A stretch of 64,000 bases of DNA from Haliclona indistincta (Eukaryota > Porifera > Demospongiae > Haplosclerida > Chalinidae): NCBI GenBank assembly GCA_964017065.1, contig OZ024784.1:1022098-1086097 (forward strand), given 5' to 3'. How positions within the stretch are numbered: the first letter of the stretch is position 1; every line of letters begins with the position of its first letter. The notes below the pieces were generated by a model. It did not search any database. It worked only from the letters and a program-made list of their open reading frames with translations, and was not told the origin of the DNA. Made by a program: the position numbers and the translations under genes. Of the stretch, positions 1 through 10,518 are shown piece by piece.

Positions 1-500
1 TAGCACAGCTCGAGCACAGCACAGCAGTTACACGCATACAACGAGCGAGATAGCTCCATAGTTTGCTTACATAATTTCTCTGGACCTGCGCTGCTATCCT
101 GTAGTAAATTCTAACCTATCAGCTTCTAGGCAGTCAACTGTGGACAGCAATCCAGTGGAGAAGTCCAGATCGCCAGCAACGGTGAACAAATAGCGCCATA
201 ACTCACGAACTAAGCTTCGCATAAAGTTTTCACATGTTCGAAAGTGAGATAATACCGTGTTCTACTTGCATTGCTAGTTTCAGGGCTTAACTTTCAGCGC
301 GCGCTACAAAACCGAACCAGGAGACGCAGTAACTCACGAACAGAGCCTTACGACCAAAATCCTTACAATTCATTTTCAAGCAAATGTCGACTTTAGCTTG
401 TGTTGCACGTTTCAGCGCTTGATTTTTAGCGAGCTACGAGAAATCGTTGCGACAGACTGACAGAATGAACTAGGCACCAAAGGTGCTGATGCCTCGGCAG
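1..500. repeat. Dispersed repeat unit, copy 1 (noncoding)
   Basis: This stretch shares long blocks with 780-1370, 3600-4139, 7800-8400 and 36836-37226. The shared blocks include the phrase agatcgccagcaac, a block on tcacgaactaagcttcg, and cgagataataccgtgttc. No plausible gene is seen. The unit ends with a tail (gaactaggcacc, then atgcctcgg) that also closes other copies. I read it as a non-autonomous repeat; its class is unknown. Confidence 0.7.
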
Positions 501-756
501 GGTTCTATCCACTGGGGGGGGTGGAGGGGAAGATTCTCCCCCAAACTCTCCAACTTCCCCCCCAAAATTTGCCACTAAGTGACTTAAATTATGTCAAAGT
601 GTCTCAAATGGCCATTTTAAAGGTCTAAATTTCAAAATTTTCCTGGGGGGGCATGCCCCCAGACCCCCCTAGCGGACTGTAGCTACGCTACAGTCCCATC
701 TCACACCTCTCACTAAAGCCTTCCCCTCCAATATAAAAATCCTAGATAGAACCCTG
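498..756. mobile_element. MITE with CAGGGTTCTAT inverted ends and 5-bp target duplication
   Basis: The ends are inverted: cagggttctat on the left and atagaaccctg on the right. The element is flanked by CTCGG on both sides. Other copies of the host repeat (for example near 3569 and 4936) read straight through atgcctcggtggaat, giving the empty site. The middle is G/C-run rich and has no coding potential. The ends look hAT-like, but hAT duplications are normally 8 bp, so the class is open. Confidence 0.7.
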
Positions 757-779
757 CTCGGTGGAATTCCATTGTACAC

Positions 780-1370
780 AGCACTGGACTAGCTACAGTA
801 AACTCCACCTATTATACAAGCTATAGCACAATTCCTGTACAGTAACTATCCACCATTCCACAAACACAGCAACTGCAGATGCATCTATACAGGATTTCTG
901 TACAGCAATCACAATGCAGTGCTTTAGTTATGGAATCAGAAGCCAATCAGTGCTAACCACATTTCAACTGGGCGTGTCTACAGTGTTTAGCACAGCACAC
1001 GCATACCACGAGCTAGATAGCTTCCATAGCTGATTTCTCTGGACCTGCGCTGCTATCCTGTAGTAAAATTCTAACCTATCAGCTTCTAGGTAGTCAACTG
1101 TGGATAGCTTTGCGTTTGAAGAACTCCAGATCGCCAGCAACAGCCATGATCAATCGCGAGTGAGCAAATAGCGCCATAACTCACGAACTAAGCTTCGTAT
1201 AAAGTTTTCACATGATCGAAAGCGAGATAATACCATGTTCTACTTGCATTGCTAGTTTCAGGGCTTAGCTTTCAGCGCGCGCTACAAAACCGAACCAGGT
1301 GACGCAGTAACTCACGAACAGAGCCTTATAACCAAAATCCTTACAATTCATTTTCGAGCAAATATTATCA
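780..1370. repeat. Dispersed repeat unit, copy 2 (noncoding)
   Basis: This is a fuller copy of the repeat seen at 1-500. It begins with tgtacagcaatcac-type sequence and the phrase gccaatcagtgctaaccac, runs through ctgctatcctgtag and agatcgccagcaac, and stops where the 2-kb hairpin element begins. No gene is seen. Confidence 0.7.
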
Positions 1371-3401
1371 TTGCCGATAGGCAATGATATGTAGGGATGA
1401 CCTCGAATTAAGATGGCGGCTACTCATGTGTGAAAATTAGTTTTCGCACATATCTCTTCTGTTATACATTTCTACTGCATTTTAACTATTTCTGAGGGAA
1501 TCTGAAGTGTAAGCGCTTGTAGGAAGTCCATGAAAGTCGCCGGGATTGCTTGCTTGACGACGAAAATCAAGATGGCGACTCTCAGGGAGCAAGTTGCAGA
1601 TCTTCGCTGTTTTAGCGTTTATCGAGATTCTAGACATCTAGGATTGATCAGACGATTGTTCTGAGCATGGAAATACCTTTGGCGAAGCTGGCAGACGTTT
1701 CTAAAGTGGTAAAACAAAATCGCCGCCCACGCGAATTGTTCATCTTCTTTCTTCTTCTTCTTCTTCTTCTTCTTCTTCTTTTGACAAGCCTAGCGCTGTC
1801 CTGAGTGAACGAATCACTATCAAACTTGCACCATCGCATGTGTATATATCTGGGGTAGTGCACTTAGTTCTTAGATAGGCATCAAACACTTCCAGAAGCG
1901 AGTGATCTTTGAAAAACATGGTTTTTGGACCGTTTTGGACTAGCGACTTCATTAATTAACCCTCTTGTCGCTACTGATCATTGACTCCGCCCACATCAGT
2001 TTTGAAACTGAGCTCGGTTCTCGCTTTCTCAGTGCCGCGCTCAGTGCTTTCTCTCTGCTCTGGGCGCTTCAGCGAGCAAGCTAGAGCCTAGAGGTATGAA
2101 CAAGCAGTATACCATACCCTGGGTAACACTGATCTGTCTATGCTGACATCATGACCCACGGTAGGCGCGAACCGGACGACGGTGATGATACCCGATCTCA
2201 CTGAGCTATAGGCTACTAGTTTCTTACTCTACCCGGCGTAAGCTATACCCATAGGACCCCTGTGCTGTTGACAACTGGACATTGTTCATTGTAAAAAGCT
2301 AGAAGCCTCTGTGATCGTGATATCGACATCAACATGCAAGCCTGGGACTAGCTAGTCCACAGACTAGCCATGCCATCATAGTGTTCCACTGAGTTGTTAG
2401 TGTTAGTCTCTTCTTCATCCATCACAGTGCTAAGAAATATCATGTTGTCAACTCATACTCTCAACCTCTCTAACTAATTTAAACCTTTTCATTATTCTTG
2501 TGATTGCCGATAATAACATTCCGTGTTTCTTGACTCTCCAGCTGTCTAGAGGCTATGTACCTTCTGATCTACTAGACTAGTACCTGCTGCTCAAAGGGTT
2601 GTAAAAATGAAATAAAAGCTATAGCATAGAATACAGCTAATAAGTTCAAACTGATAGTGATCAAAAAAGTAACAGGAACAAGTAAAGTAAAAAAGTTTTA
2701 ATAAAAAAACTAAAAAGTGTAGGGATGACGCATGCAAAAGTAAAGGAACAAGATGGGATGATGCTTGCAAAAGTAAAGGAACAAGATGGGATGCTGCTTG
2801 CAAAAGTAAAGGAACAAGATGGGATGATGATACTTGCAAAAGTAAAGGAACAAGATGGGATGATGCTTGCAAAAGTAAAAGTCCCAAGTATCCCTACATC
2901 AGCGGCTTGCTGTGATGACATGCAACTGTGGAATGCTCTTCCTATACCTTTTACAACCGTCAATTACTAAATTGGACTGCGTCCTCCAAACCATAGATAC
3001 CTCTATAGTTATTTACAACTGTCAGCTAATTCATCGGACTGCGTCCTCCAAACACAGATACCTCTAGTTATTTACAACCGTCAATTACTTCATCGGACTG
3101 CGTCCTCCAAAACACAGATATCTCTAGTTATTTACAACTGTCAATTACTTCATCGGACTGCGTCCTCCTTCAAGCCGCTGATGTAGGGATACTTGGGACT
3201 TTTACTTTTGCAAGCATCATCCCATCTTGTTCCTTTACTTTTGCAAGTATCATCATCCCATCTTGTTCCTTTACTTTTGCAAGCAGCATCCCATCTTGTT
3301 CCTTTACTTTTGCAAGCATCATCCCATCTTGTTCCTTTACTTTTGCATGCGTCATCCCTACACTTTTTAGTTTTTTTATTAAAACTTTTTTACTTTACTT
3401 T
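1368..3401. mobile_element. 2-kb hairpin-bearing repeat element, copy A
   Basis: The whole segment is duplicated at 5217-7171 with small differences. It opens with gtagggatgac (1391) and the hairpin closes on gtcatccctac (3361), an 11-bp inverted end pair. Inside lie a (CTT)n tract at about 1741-1792, a ttaaccctcttgtcgc block that resembles TTAA-element ends, and a terminal hairpin with arms 2680-2909 and 3171-3400. The short reading frames in the arms come from a 33-bp minisatellite and are not genes. Confidence 0.75.
2680..3400. repeat. Inverted repeat of a 33-bp minisatellite (hairpin A)
   Basis: The arms at 2680-2909 and 3171-3400 are reverse complements centred at about 3040. Each arm carries tandem units of roughly 33 bp built on gcaaaagtaaaggaacaag. 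The ~260-base loop carries repeats of ggactgcgtcctccaaa. A transcript would fold into a long duplex. Confidence 0.85.
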
Positions 3402-3599
3402 CGATTTTAGCTTGTGTTGCACGTTTCAGCGCTTAGTTTTCAGCGAGCGACGAGAAATCCTGCCGACAGACAGACACACACACACACAGACAGATACACA
3501 AACCGACTACCGTATGCCCCGTGGCTCCGCCCACCGAGGCATAATGAACTAGGCACCGAAGGTGCTTATGCCTCGGTGGAATGTTATGCATACATGCCT

Positions 3600-4139
3600 G
3601 TCTGACTATACGCTGAACTGAAATACACAAGCAGTAATGAAAGTCTGCTGTTGCTAGTTGAACACTATGTTAGTGGCTGACAACTTATAAAAACATACAC
3701 AATAAACTGCACCCTTTCTGTACAGCAATATATAGTTATGCAATCAGAAGCCAATCAGTGCTGACCACAATTCAACTGGGCGTGTCTACAATAATGTTCA
3801 GTACAGCCCATGCATACTAGATAGCTTTCATAGCGTGCTCACACAATTTCTCTGGACCTGTGCTGCTATCCTGTAGTGAAATTCTAACCTATAAGCTTAT
3901 AGGTAGTCACCTACGGATAGCTTTGCCTTTCCAGATCGCCAGCAACAGCTCGATCGCGAGCCGGTGAGCAAATTGCGCCATAACTCACGAACAAAGCTTC
4001 GTATAAAGTTTTCACATGTTCTAGAGCGAGATAATACCGTGTACTACTTGCATTGCTAGTTTCAGAGCTTAACTTTCAGCGTGCGCTACAAAACTGAACC
4101 AGCCGTGAGCAATTCACGCGGTAACTTACGCACTAAGCT
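3600..4139. repeat. Dispersed repeat unit, copy 3, split by a TTAA element
   Basis: The repeat continues on the far side of the 4144-4791 insertion (4796-4930). The copy at about 37050 is uninterrupted (ctttaaaatcaaac) and acts as the empty site. No gene is seen. Confidence 0.7.
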
Positions 4140-4143
4140 TTAA

Positions 4144-4791
4144 GGTGGCGGGTTACAAAATTTATGAATATTAATGAGAAAAACTGTTTTCGCTTGGAAC
4201 TCTTGACAGAAATATGCAATCAGCACAAAAGTCGCTATAAGGCATCGTAGTAAGTGTCCTCGCATAACCAATGACTCTTGAGGAAATAAGCAAAGAGCAG
4301 AGTCGACACAATCCTAGGGAACACAGCAGCTATTTTTCCCACAAGATTACGCGACGTGTAGCGTTAGCTAGTCTACGAAAAATGGTTTATATTCGAGCAA
4401 ATACAACATTTGAGTGAATGATGGAGTGTCTTCTCGCCATCTTTCTTGAATCAAGATTTTATTGTCGCTAAAAGGAAAGAGTGCGCCAGTGACCTGCGTT
4501 TGAGGCATCAGCGTTGCTTCTACAATAGCAAATTTTCGAAAAAGGCCCCACCATTCACTCCGAATGTTACTTATGTACATGTAGATACTAGTCAGTGAAC
4601 GCAGCTCTCGACACAGCTTCCAAAATCTTGTGGGAAAAATCCGAGCCATTGCCGTGTATTGTTTCTCAGCGAGCTCCACCCCTTTTGTCGTGAATATCAT
4701 TATTTGCACAAGTGAATATCATTATTTGCACCACTTGATGATGTCATTATCACGGTATACTAAACGCGTGGGCGAAAGGTAACCCGCCACC
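4144..4791. mobile_element. TTAA-target MITE with GGTGGCGGGTTAC ends
   Basis: The inverted ends are ggtggcgggttac and gtaacccgccacc, flanked by TTAA on both sides (4140-4143, 4792-4795). The uninterrupted repeat near 37050 has a single TTAA at the same place, which proves a TTAA duplication. TTAA targets are typical of piggyBac-type elements, but no transposase is seen. Related elements lie at 34422-35450 and 44594-45099. Confidence 0.85.
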
Positions 4792-5216
4792 TTAAAATCA
4801 AACTTCTGAAAATTCAGATCCGAGCAAGTATCGATTTCTACCCGTGGTGCTTTTTTCAGCGATTAGTTTTCAGCGAGCTACGAGAAATCGTTGCGACAGA
4901 CTGACAGACAGAACTAGGCACCGAAGGTGCTTATGCCTCGGTGGAATGTTATGCATACATGCCTGTCTGACTAAATACGCTGAACTGAAATACACAAGCA
5001 GTAATGAAAGTCTGCTGTTGCTAGTTGAACACTATGTTAGTGGCCGACAACTTATAAAAACATACACAGCAACAAACTGCAGCTGTTATACCTTGCTGTA
5101 CAGCAATCACAGATTCACAATGCAGTATAATAGTTATGCAATGCAATTCCTGTATGATGAAATTAAAGCTGAAGAGCACTGCAACAAGCTGCAATACAGC
5201 ACTGTTTGCAGAATTG

Positions 5217-7171
5217 TCATTGCCGATCGGCAATGATATGTAGGGATGACCTCGAACTAAGATGGCGGCTACTCATGTGTGAAAATGAGTTTTCGCACAT
5301 ATCTCTACTGTTATACATTTCTACTGCATTTTAACTATCTATGAGGGAATCTGAAGTGCGAGCGCTTGCAGGAAGTCTATGAAAGTCGCCGGGACTGCTT
5401 GCTTGACGACGAAAATCAAGATGGCGACTCTCAGAGAGCCGTTGCAGATCTTCGCTGTTTTAGCGTTTCTCGAGATTCCAGACATCTAGGATTGATCAGA
5501 CGATTGTTCTGAGCAAGAAAATATCTTTGGCGAAGCTGGCAGACGTTTCTAAAGTGGTAAACTAAAATCGCCGCCCACGCGAATTGTTCATCTTCTTTCT
5601 TCTTCTTCTTCTTCTTCTTCTTTCAGTAAGCCTAGCGCTGTCCTGAGTGAACGAATCACTACCAAACCTGCACCATCGCATGTGTATGCATCTGGGGTAG
5701 TGCACTTACTTCTTAGATAGGCATCAAACACTACAAGAAACGAATAATCCTTGAAAAACATGGGTTTTGGACCGTTTTGGACAGTTAGAGCGATTCCATT
5801 AATTAACCCTCTTGTCGCTGCTGATCATTGACTCCGCCCACATCAGTTTTGAAACTGAACTCGGTTGTCGCTTTCTCTCTGCTCTGGGCGCTTCAGCGCG
5901 CAAGGTAGAGCCTAGAGATATGAACAAGCAGTATACTATACCCTGGGTAGCACTGATCTGTCTATGCTGACATCATGACCCACGGCAGGCGCGAACCGGA
6001 CGACGGTGGCTACCCGATCTCAGCCTGGGGCATAGGCTACTAGTTTCTTACACTACCCGGCGTAGGCTATACCCATAGGACCCTGTGCTGTTGACAACTG
6101 GACATTGTAACAAGCTAGAAGCCTCTGTGATCGTGATATCAACATCAACATGCAAGCCTGGGACTAGTCTACGGACTAGCCATGGCATCATACACTGAGT
6201 TGTTAGTGTTAGTCTTTCTTCATCCATCACAGTGCTAAGAAATATCATGTTGTCAACTCATACTCTCAACCTCTCTAACTAATTTAAACCTTTTCATTAT
6301 TCTTGTGATTGCCGATAATAACATTCCATGTTCCTTGACTCTCTGTCTAGAGGCTATTAACCTTCTGATCTACTAGACTAGTATCTGCTGCTCACAGAGT
6401 TGTAAAAATGAAATAAGAGCTAGCATAGCTAGAATACAGCTAATAAGTTCAAACTGATAGTGATAAAAAAGTAACAGGAACAAGTAAAGTAAAAAAGTTT
6501 TAATTTAAAAAACTAAAAAGTGTAGGGATGACGCTTGCAAAAGTAAAGGAACAAGATGGGATGATGCTTGCAAAAGTAAAGGAACAAGATGGGATGATGC
6601 TTGAAAAAGTAAAGGAACAAGATGGGATGACGCTTGCAAAAGTAAAGGAACAAGATGGGATGATGCTTGCAAAAGTGAAGTATGTAAAAGTCCCAAGTAC
6701 CCCTACATCAGCGGCTTGAAGGAGGACGCAGTCCGATGAAGTAATTGACGGTTGTAAACAACTAGAGGTATCTGTGTTTGGAGGACGCAGTCCGATGAAG
6801 TAGTTGACAGTTGTGAATAACTAGAGGTATCTGTGGTTTGGAAGACACTGTCACACAGTCCGATTAAGTAATTGACGGTTGTAAAAGGTATAGGAAGAGG
6901 ATTCCGCATTTGTCAGTTACACGCCATCGCAGCAAGCCGCTGATGTAGGGATACTTGGGACTTTTACATACTTCACTTTTGCAAGCATCATCCCATCTTG
7001 TTCCTTTACTTTTGCAAGCGTCATCCCATCTTGTTCCTTTACTTTTTCAAGCATCATCCCATCTTGTTCCTTTACTTTTGCAAGCATCATCCCATCTTGT
7101 TCCTTTACTTTTGCAAGCGTCATCCCTACACTTTTTAGTTTTTTTTTATTAAAACTTTTTTACTTTACTTT
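5217..7171. mobile_element. 2-kb hairpin-bearing repeat element, copy B
   Basis: This is the second copy of 1368-3401, collinear from the palindrome around gccgatcggc through the terminal hairpin. Opening gtagggatgac is at 5240 and closing gtcatccctac at 7129. Length differences sit mainly in the (CTT)n tract and minisatellite copy number. No transposase is seen, so it would be non-autonomous. Confidence 0.75.
6481..7171. repeat. Inverted repeat of a 33-bp minisatellite (hairpin B)
   Basis: The arms run about 6481-6718 and 6933-7171, centred near 6825, and carry the same 33-bp unit as hairpin A. One unit has ttgaaaaag where the others have ttgcaaaag. The mirrored arm carries the same variant, so the two arms have stayed matched. 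Confidence 0.85.
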
Positions 7172-7799
7172 AAGCTAGTGGGTTGCAACTATGCAATCAG
7201 AAGCCTAGCAGTGCTAACCACATGGAATTCAGTTGGGCGTGCCTATAATCAACACAGCACGTGAGCGCTGGTTGCTAGCTTGCCGCTGGAGCTGGCGCTG
7301 CTTAGCGATAGCACGATTGATTTCTCAGCACTCACTGTACTACCTTGAGTAAAGAATTGTCTTACAAGCTGTGAAGAAGACTATAGTAGACAGCTTTATC
7401 TTCAGCGAAGTCCCACAATGCTGAGCGAGTCCAGCAATGCCTTTCAAGGTAACGAAGCTTTGGAACCAAAAGTCTATCAATTCAATTCCGAGGCAACACC
7501 GAGTTGAACATGTATTGCAAGTATCAGCGCTTAGTTTTCCGCCGACGCGGAGTTCTGCCTGCGGACAGAACTAGGCACCGAAGGTGCTTATGCCTCGGTA
7601 GAATGTTATGCATACATGCCTGTCTGACTAAATATGCTGAACTGAAACACAAGCAGTAAAGAAAGTCTGCTGTTGCTAGTTGAACACTATGCTAGTGGCT
7701 GACAAATCTGACATGGTATTCAATATTGGCAAGGAATATTTTACATAATATTATACTAGTGAGATGTAAGGAGTAGAGAAAAGAAAATAAAGATACACA

Positions 7800-8400
7800 G
7801 TAAGTTAAACTGCAGCTGTTGTACCTTTCTGTACAGCAATCACAATGCTATAATAGTTATGCAATCAGAAGCCAATCAGTGCTGACCACTAATTCAACCG
7901 GGCGTGTCTATGTTGTTCAGGGGCCAGGGCACAGCACGTACAATGAACGAGCGAGATAGCGTCCATAGCTTGCTTGCACTATTTCTTTAGACATACGATG
8001 TAACCTATCAGCTTCTAGGCAGTCAACTGTGGATAGTTTTGTCTACGGAGAACTCTAGATCGCCAGCAACGGCGAGGTAAGCAAAGCTACGCCATAACTC
8101 TAGAACGCAGCTTCATATACAAGTCTGCCGTGCTGTTCTGAAGTAAAGGCGGACTCACTAGCTGTAAGGCAGCCAGCAATAGACAATTTTGTCTTTACAT
8201 CAGCAACTAGATCGCCAGCCGGCGATCGCGAGTAAGTAATCACGCTATAACTCACGAACAGAGCCTTATAGCCAAAATCCTTACAATTCATTTTCAAGCA
8301 AATATCGACTTTAGCCTGTGTTGCACGTTTCAGCGCTTAGTTTTTAGCGAGCGACGAGAAATCCTGCCGACAGACAGACAGACAGATACACAGATACACA
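7800..8400. repeat. Dispersed repeat unit, copy 4 (noncoding)
   Basis: This is another copy of the 780-1370 repeat (aatcagaagccaatcagtg, gggcgtgtctat, agatcgccagcaac). Between 7172 and 7800 there are only repeat fragments, including the atgcctcggt tail at about 7590. No gene is seen. Confidence 0.65.
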
Positions 8401-8402
8401 AC

Positions 8403-8523
8403 TAGTCTAGCCGCTAGCCCTCTTTTCGCTAATAATTAATGGGCGGGGTCACGGCAAGGCGTTTCGCCTTGCCGTGACCCCGCCCATTAATTATTAGCGA
8501 AAAGAGGGCTAGCGGCTAGACTA
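8403..8523. repeat. Perfect 59-bp-arm palindrome
   Basis: The arms 8403-8461 and 8465-8523 are exact reverse complements around a 3-base ttt loop. The arm contains gggcggggtcacggcaagg. It is too long and too tight for a terminator in this genome, and is probably a foldback element or a cruciform. Confidence 0.9.
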
Positions 8524-8549
8524 ATACACAACACGACTACTGTAGCTGT

Positions 8550-8635
8550 ATGCCCCGTGGCTCCGCCCACCGAGGCATAATGACTGAATGACAACACGAC
8601 TACTGTATGCCTCGTGGCTCCGCCCACCGAGGCAT
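8550..8635. repeat. Palindromic atgcc-gtggctccgcccaccg-aggcat repeat, two tandem copies
   Basis: The 29-bp motif occurs at 8550-8578 and 8607-8635, and again at 3514-3542 and 37197-37225. A degenerate form is near 14520-14546. Each copy sits at the end of a dispersed repeat and is itself partly palindromic, so it is likely the terminus of a foldback family. Confidence 0.7.
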
Positions 8636-9690
8636 AATAACTGTAGTGTTTTCCACTGTTGAGAATCTTCACTACTTTCTCGCCCATAGCAGCTCAGGGA
8701 CCCCTGGGTTGGATCGGGTAGATCGCATATTTGTAATCTGCTTTGCAAGAGCTTTCGATTCATACTAAATTCGATAAATTCTGTCCAGAGAATAGCGTAA
8801 AATTGACAACTGAGATTCACCATACATTTTGATTTGGAGAGAATTTACAAACCACATGTCACATGACTGAATATTAATGCTTCCAACCTCCTCTGCTATA
8901 TAACGTACCAGAGGAGGTTGGAAGCATTAGTATGCGCACGTGATTTTTAGGCTGTTATTATGCGCACGTGATTTTAGAATGCATAGCTAACGTTCCATCG
9001 TGAGGCGTGGCTCAATGGCGCTAGCATAACAGCACTCGAAATCATCCGTTGATTCTTTCTAAAATTGTATTACATAGAGCTTGATTACTGGTCTTACTTA
9101 AAGTTATGATCTTAGAATACTGGTTTAGCTATTTTGCATAGTGCACTGCACCAGTTTCTGTGCTCTGTATGTCGTGAAATTTAGGAAGAAGTAGCACAGC
9201 TTCAGTAGACAGCACACTTGTTCTGGATTCAGGAATATTTCTGCTGTGAAACAGGCTAATTTTAAGCAACTTTCTTAGATCTAGCTCTGACCAGGTCTTG
9301 TCAGCTGTATATTGGGTTTTGGAGATAACAATGGAGCTGTCTCCTCGCTTGCCGTTTTTAAAACGCCAAGATTTTGCTTCAGGACGTCTGTAGCAGACTT
9401 GTCAATAAGCTGATTGCTTGCACGAACAATAACTGTAGTGTTTTCTACTGTTGAGAATCTCCACTACTTTCTCGCCCATAGCAGCTCGGGGACCCCTGGG
9501 TTGGACCGGGTAGATCGCATTTTTGTAATCTGCTTTGCAAGAGCTTTCGATTGATACCAAATTCATCAAATTCTGTCCAGTGAATTTGGGTAAAATTGAC
9601 AACTAAGATTCGCCATACATTTTGATTTGGAGTTGTACATGTCACGTGACTGAATATTAATGCTTCCAACCTCCTCTGATAACGTACATA
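8636..9690. repeat. ~260-bp direct duplication with foldback
   Basis: The block 8636-8895 (starting actgtagtgttttc) recurs at about 9426-9685 in the same orientation. The first copy continues into an inverted repeat at about 8871-8935 (taatgcttccaacctcctct and its complement); the second copy lacks the inverted arm. No gene is seen in the stretch between the copies. Confidence 0.75.
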
Positions 9691-9833
9691 ATACCAACGC
9701 TCTACGGGAAGTGTGCGTTATTTGGCATGCAGCAGAACCAGTGCATATACAGTACGTACATATGCATGCTGCCATTCATTGATTACCCGTGCGCAGTATG
9801 CGCCAGGGTTATGCGTTTGTGTCCGTCGGTATG

Positions 9834-10518
9834 TATATGTTACGACCCGATTCACAACCTGACCCGTTTCGAAGCCGGCCGCCGGTTTCGAAGCCGGTCA
9901 ACCCGACTTACAACCACATAAGCTCAGTTGACCCGGTTTAAAACCGAACCGTGTTTCAATGCTTCAGGGTGCCCACCTGCTTGCTAGATCGACAGAACCT
10001 AAGTTAGGAGTGCTGTCGCGGTTATAGCTCATGCAGTGTAGCGCAGCAAGACTGGAAAGTGTCCACGGAGGCGTTTTAGAGCATCATGTGCTACTACAGT
10101 CATCGACAGAGCGTCGTTGTAAGTGGTTTAGCAGCGCAGCACAGCAAGCCTACCTGTCAAATTGACAGGAATGCCGTTACGAGTGGTCCAGCAACGCAGC
10201 GCAGCAAGAAATGTTGTGTGCATGCAACAGTTGTTTAACAATCAAACTGCACTAAAATCCATAGGAACATGTCACTGCAGCTTCTTCTTCAGACGTGACT
10301 CCTGTACATGGAAGCAAAGAACAATATAATTGCGATGCATTGCATGTATATGGACACTCAGAGTACACGTATGTTTATAGTAGACGAAGTCTATTACACG
10401 CGCGCACTTAGCATTATGCACGCTTTGAATCTGGCGCGCAGCTAGCTAACCGGCTTCGAAACCGGTCGACCGGCTTCGAAGCGGGTCAGAGGTTGTGAAT
10501 CGGGTCGTAACATATATA
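9834..10518. mobile_element. Foldback element with ~65-bp inverted ends
   Basis: The left end at 9834-9900 (tatatgttacgacccgattc onward) is matched inverted at 10449-10518 (ending gggtcgtaacatata). The ends carry short internal repeats on ggcttcgaa-ccggt. The interior has no convincing gene. Confidence 0.8.

Noticed and set aside
2591..3552. Repetitive Leu/Ser-rich and Lys/Glu-rich reading frames on both strands
   Set aside because: They are translations of the 33-bp minisatellite hairpin; the mirror-image frames in the other arm show the DNA symmetry is the cause.
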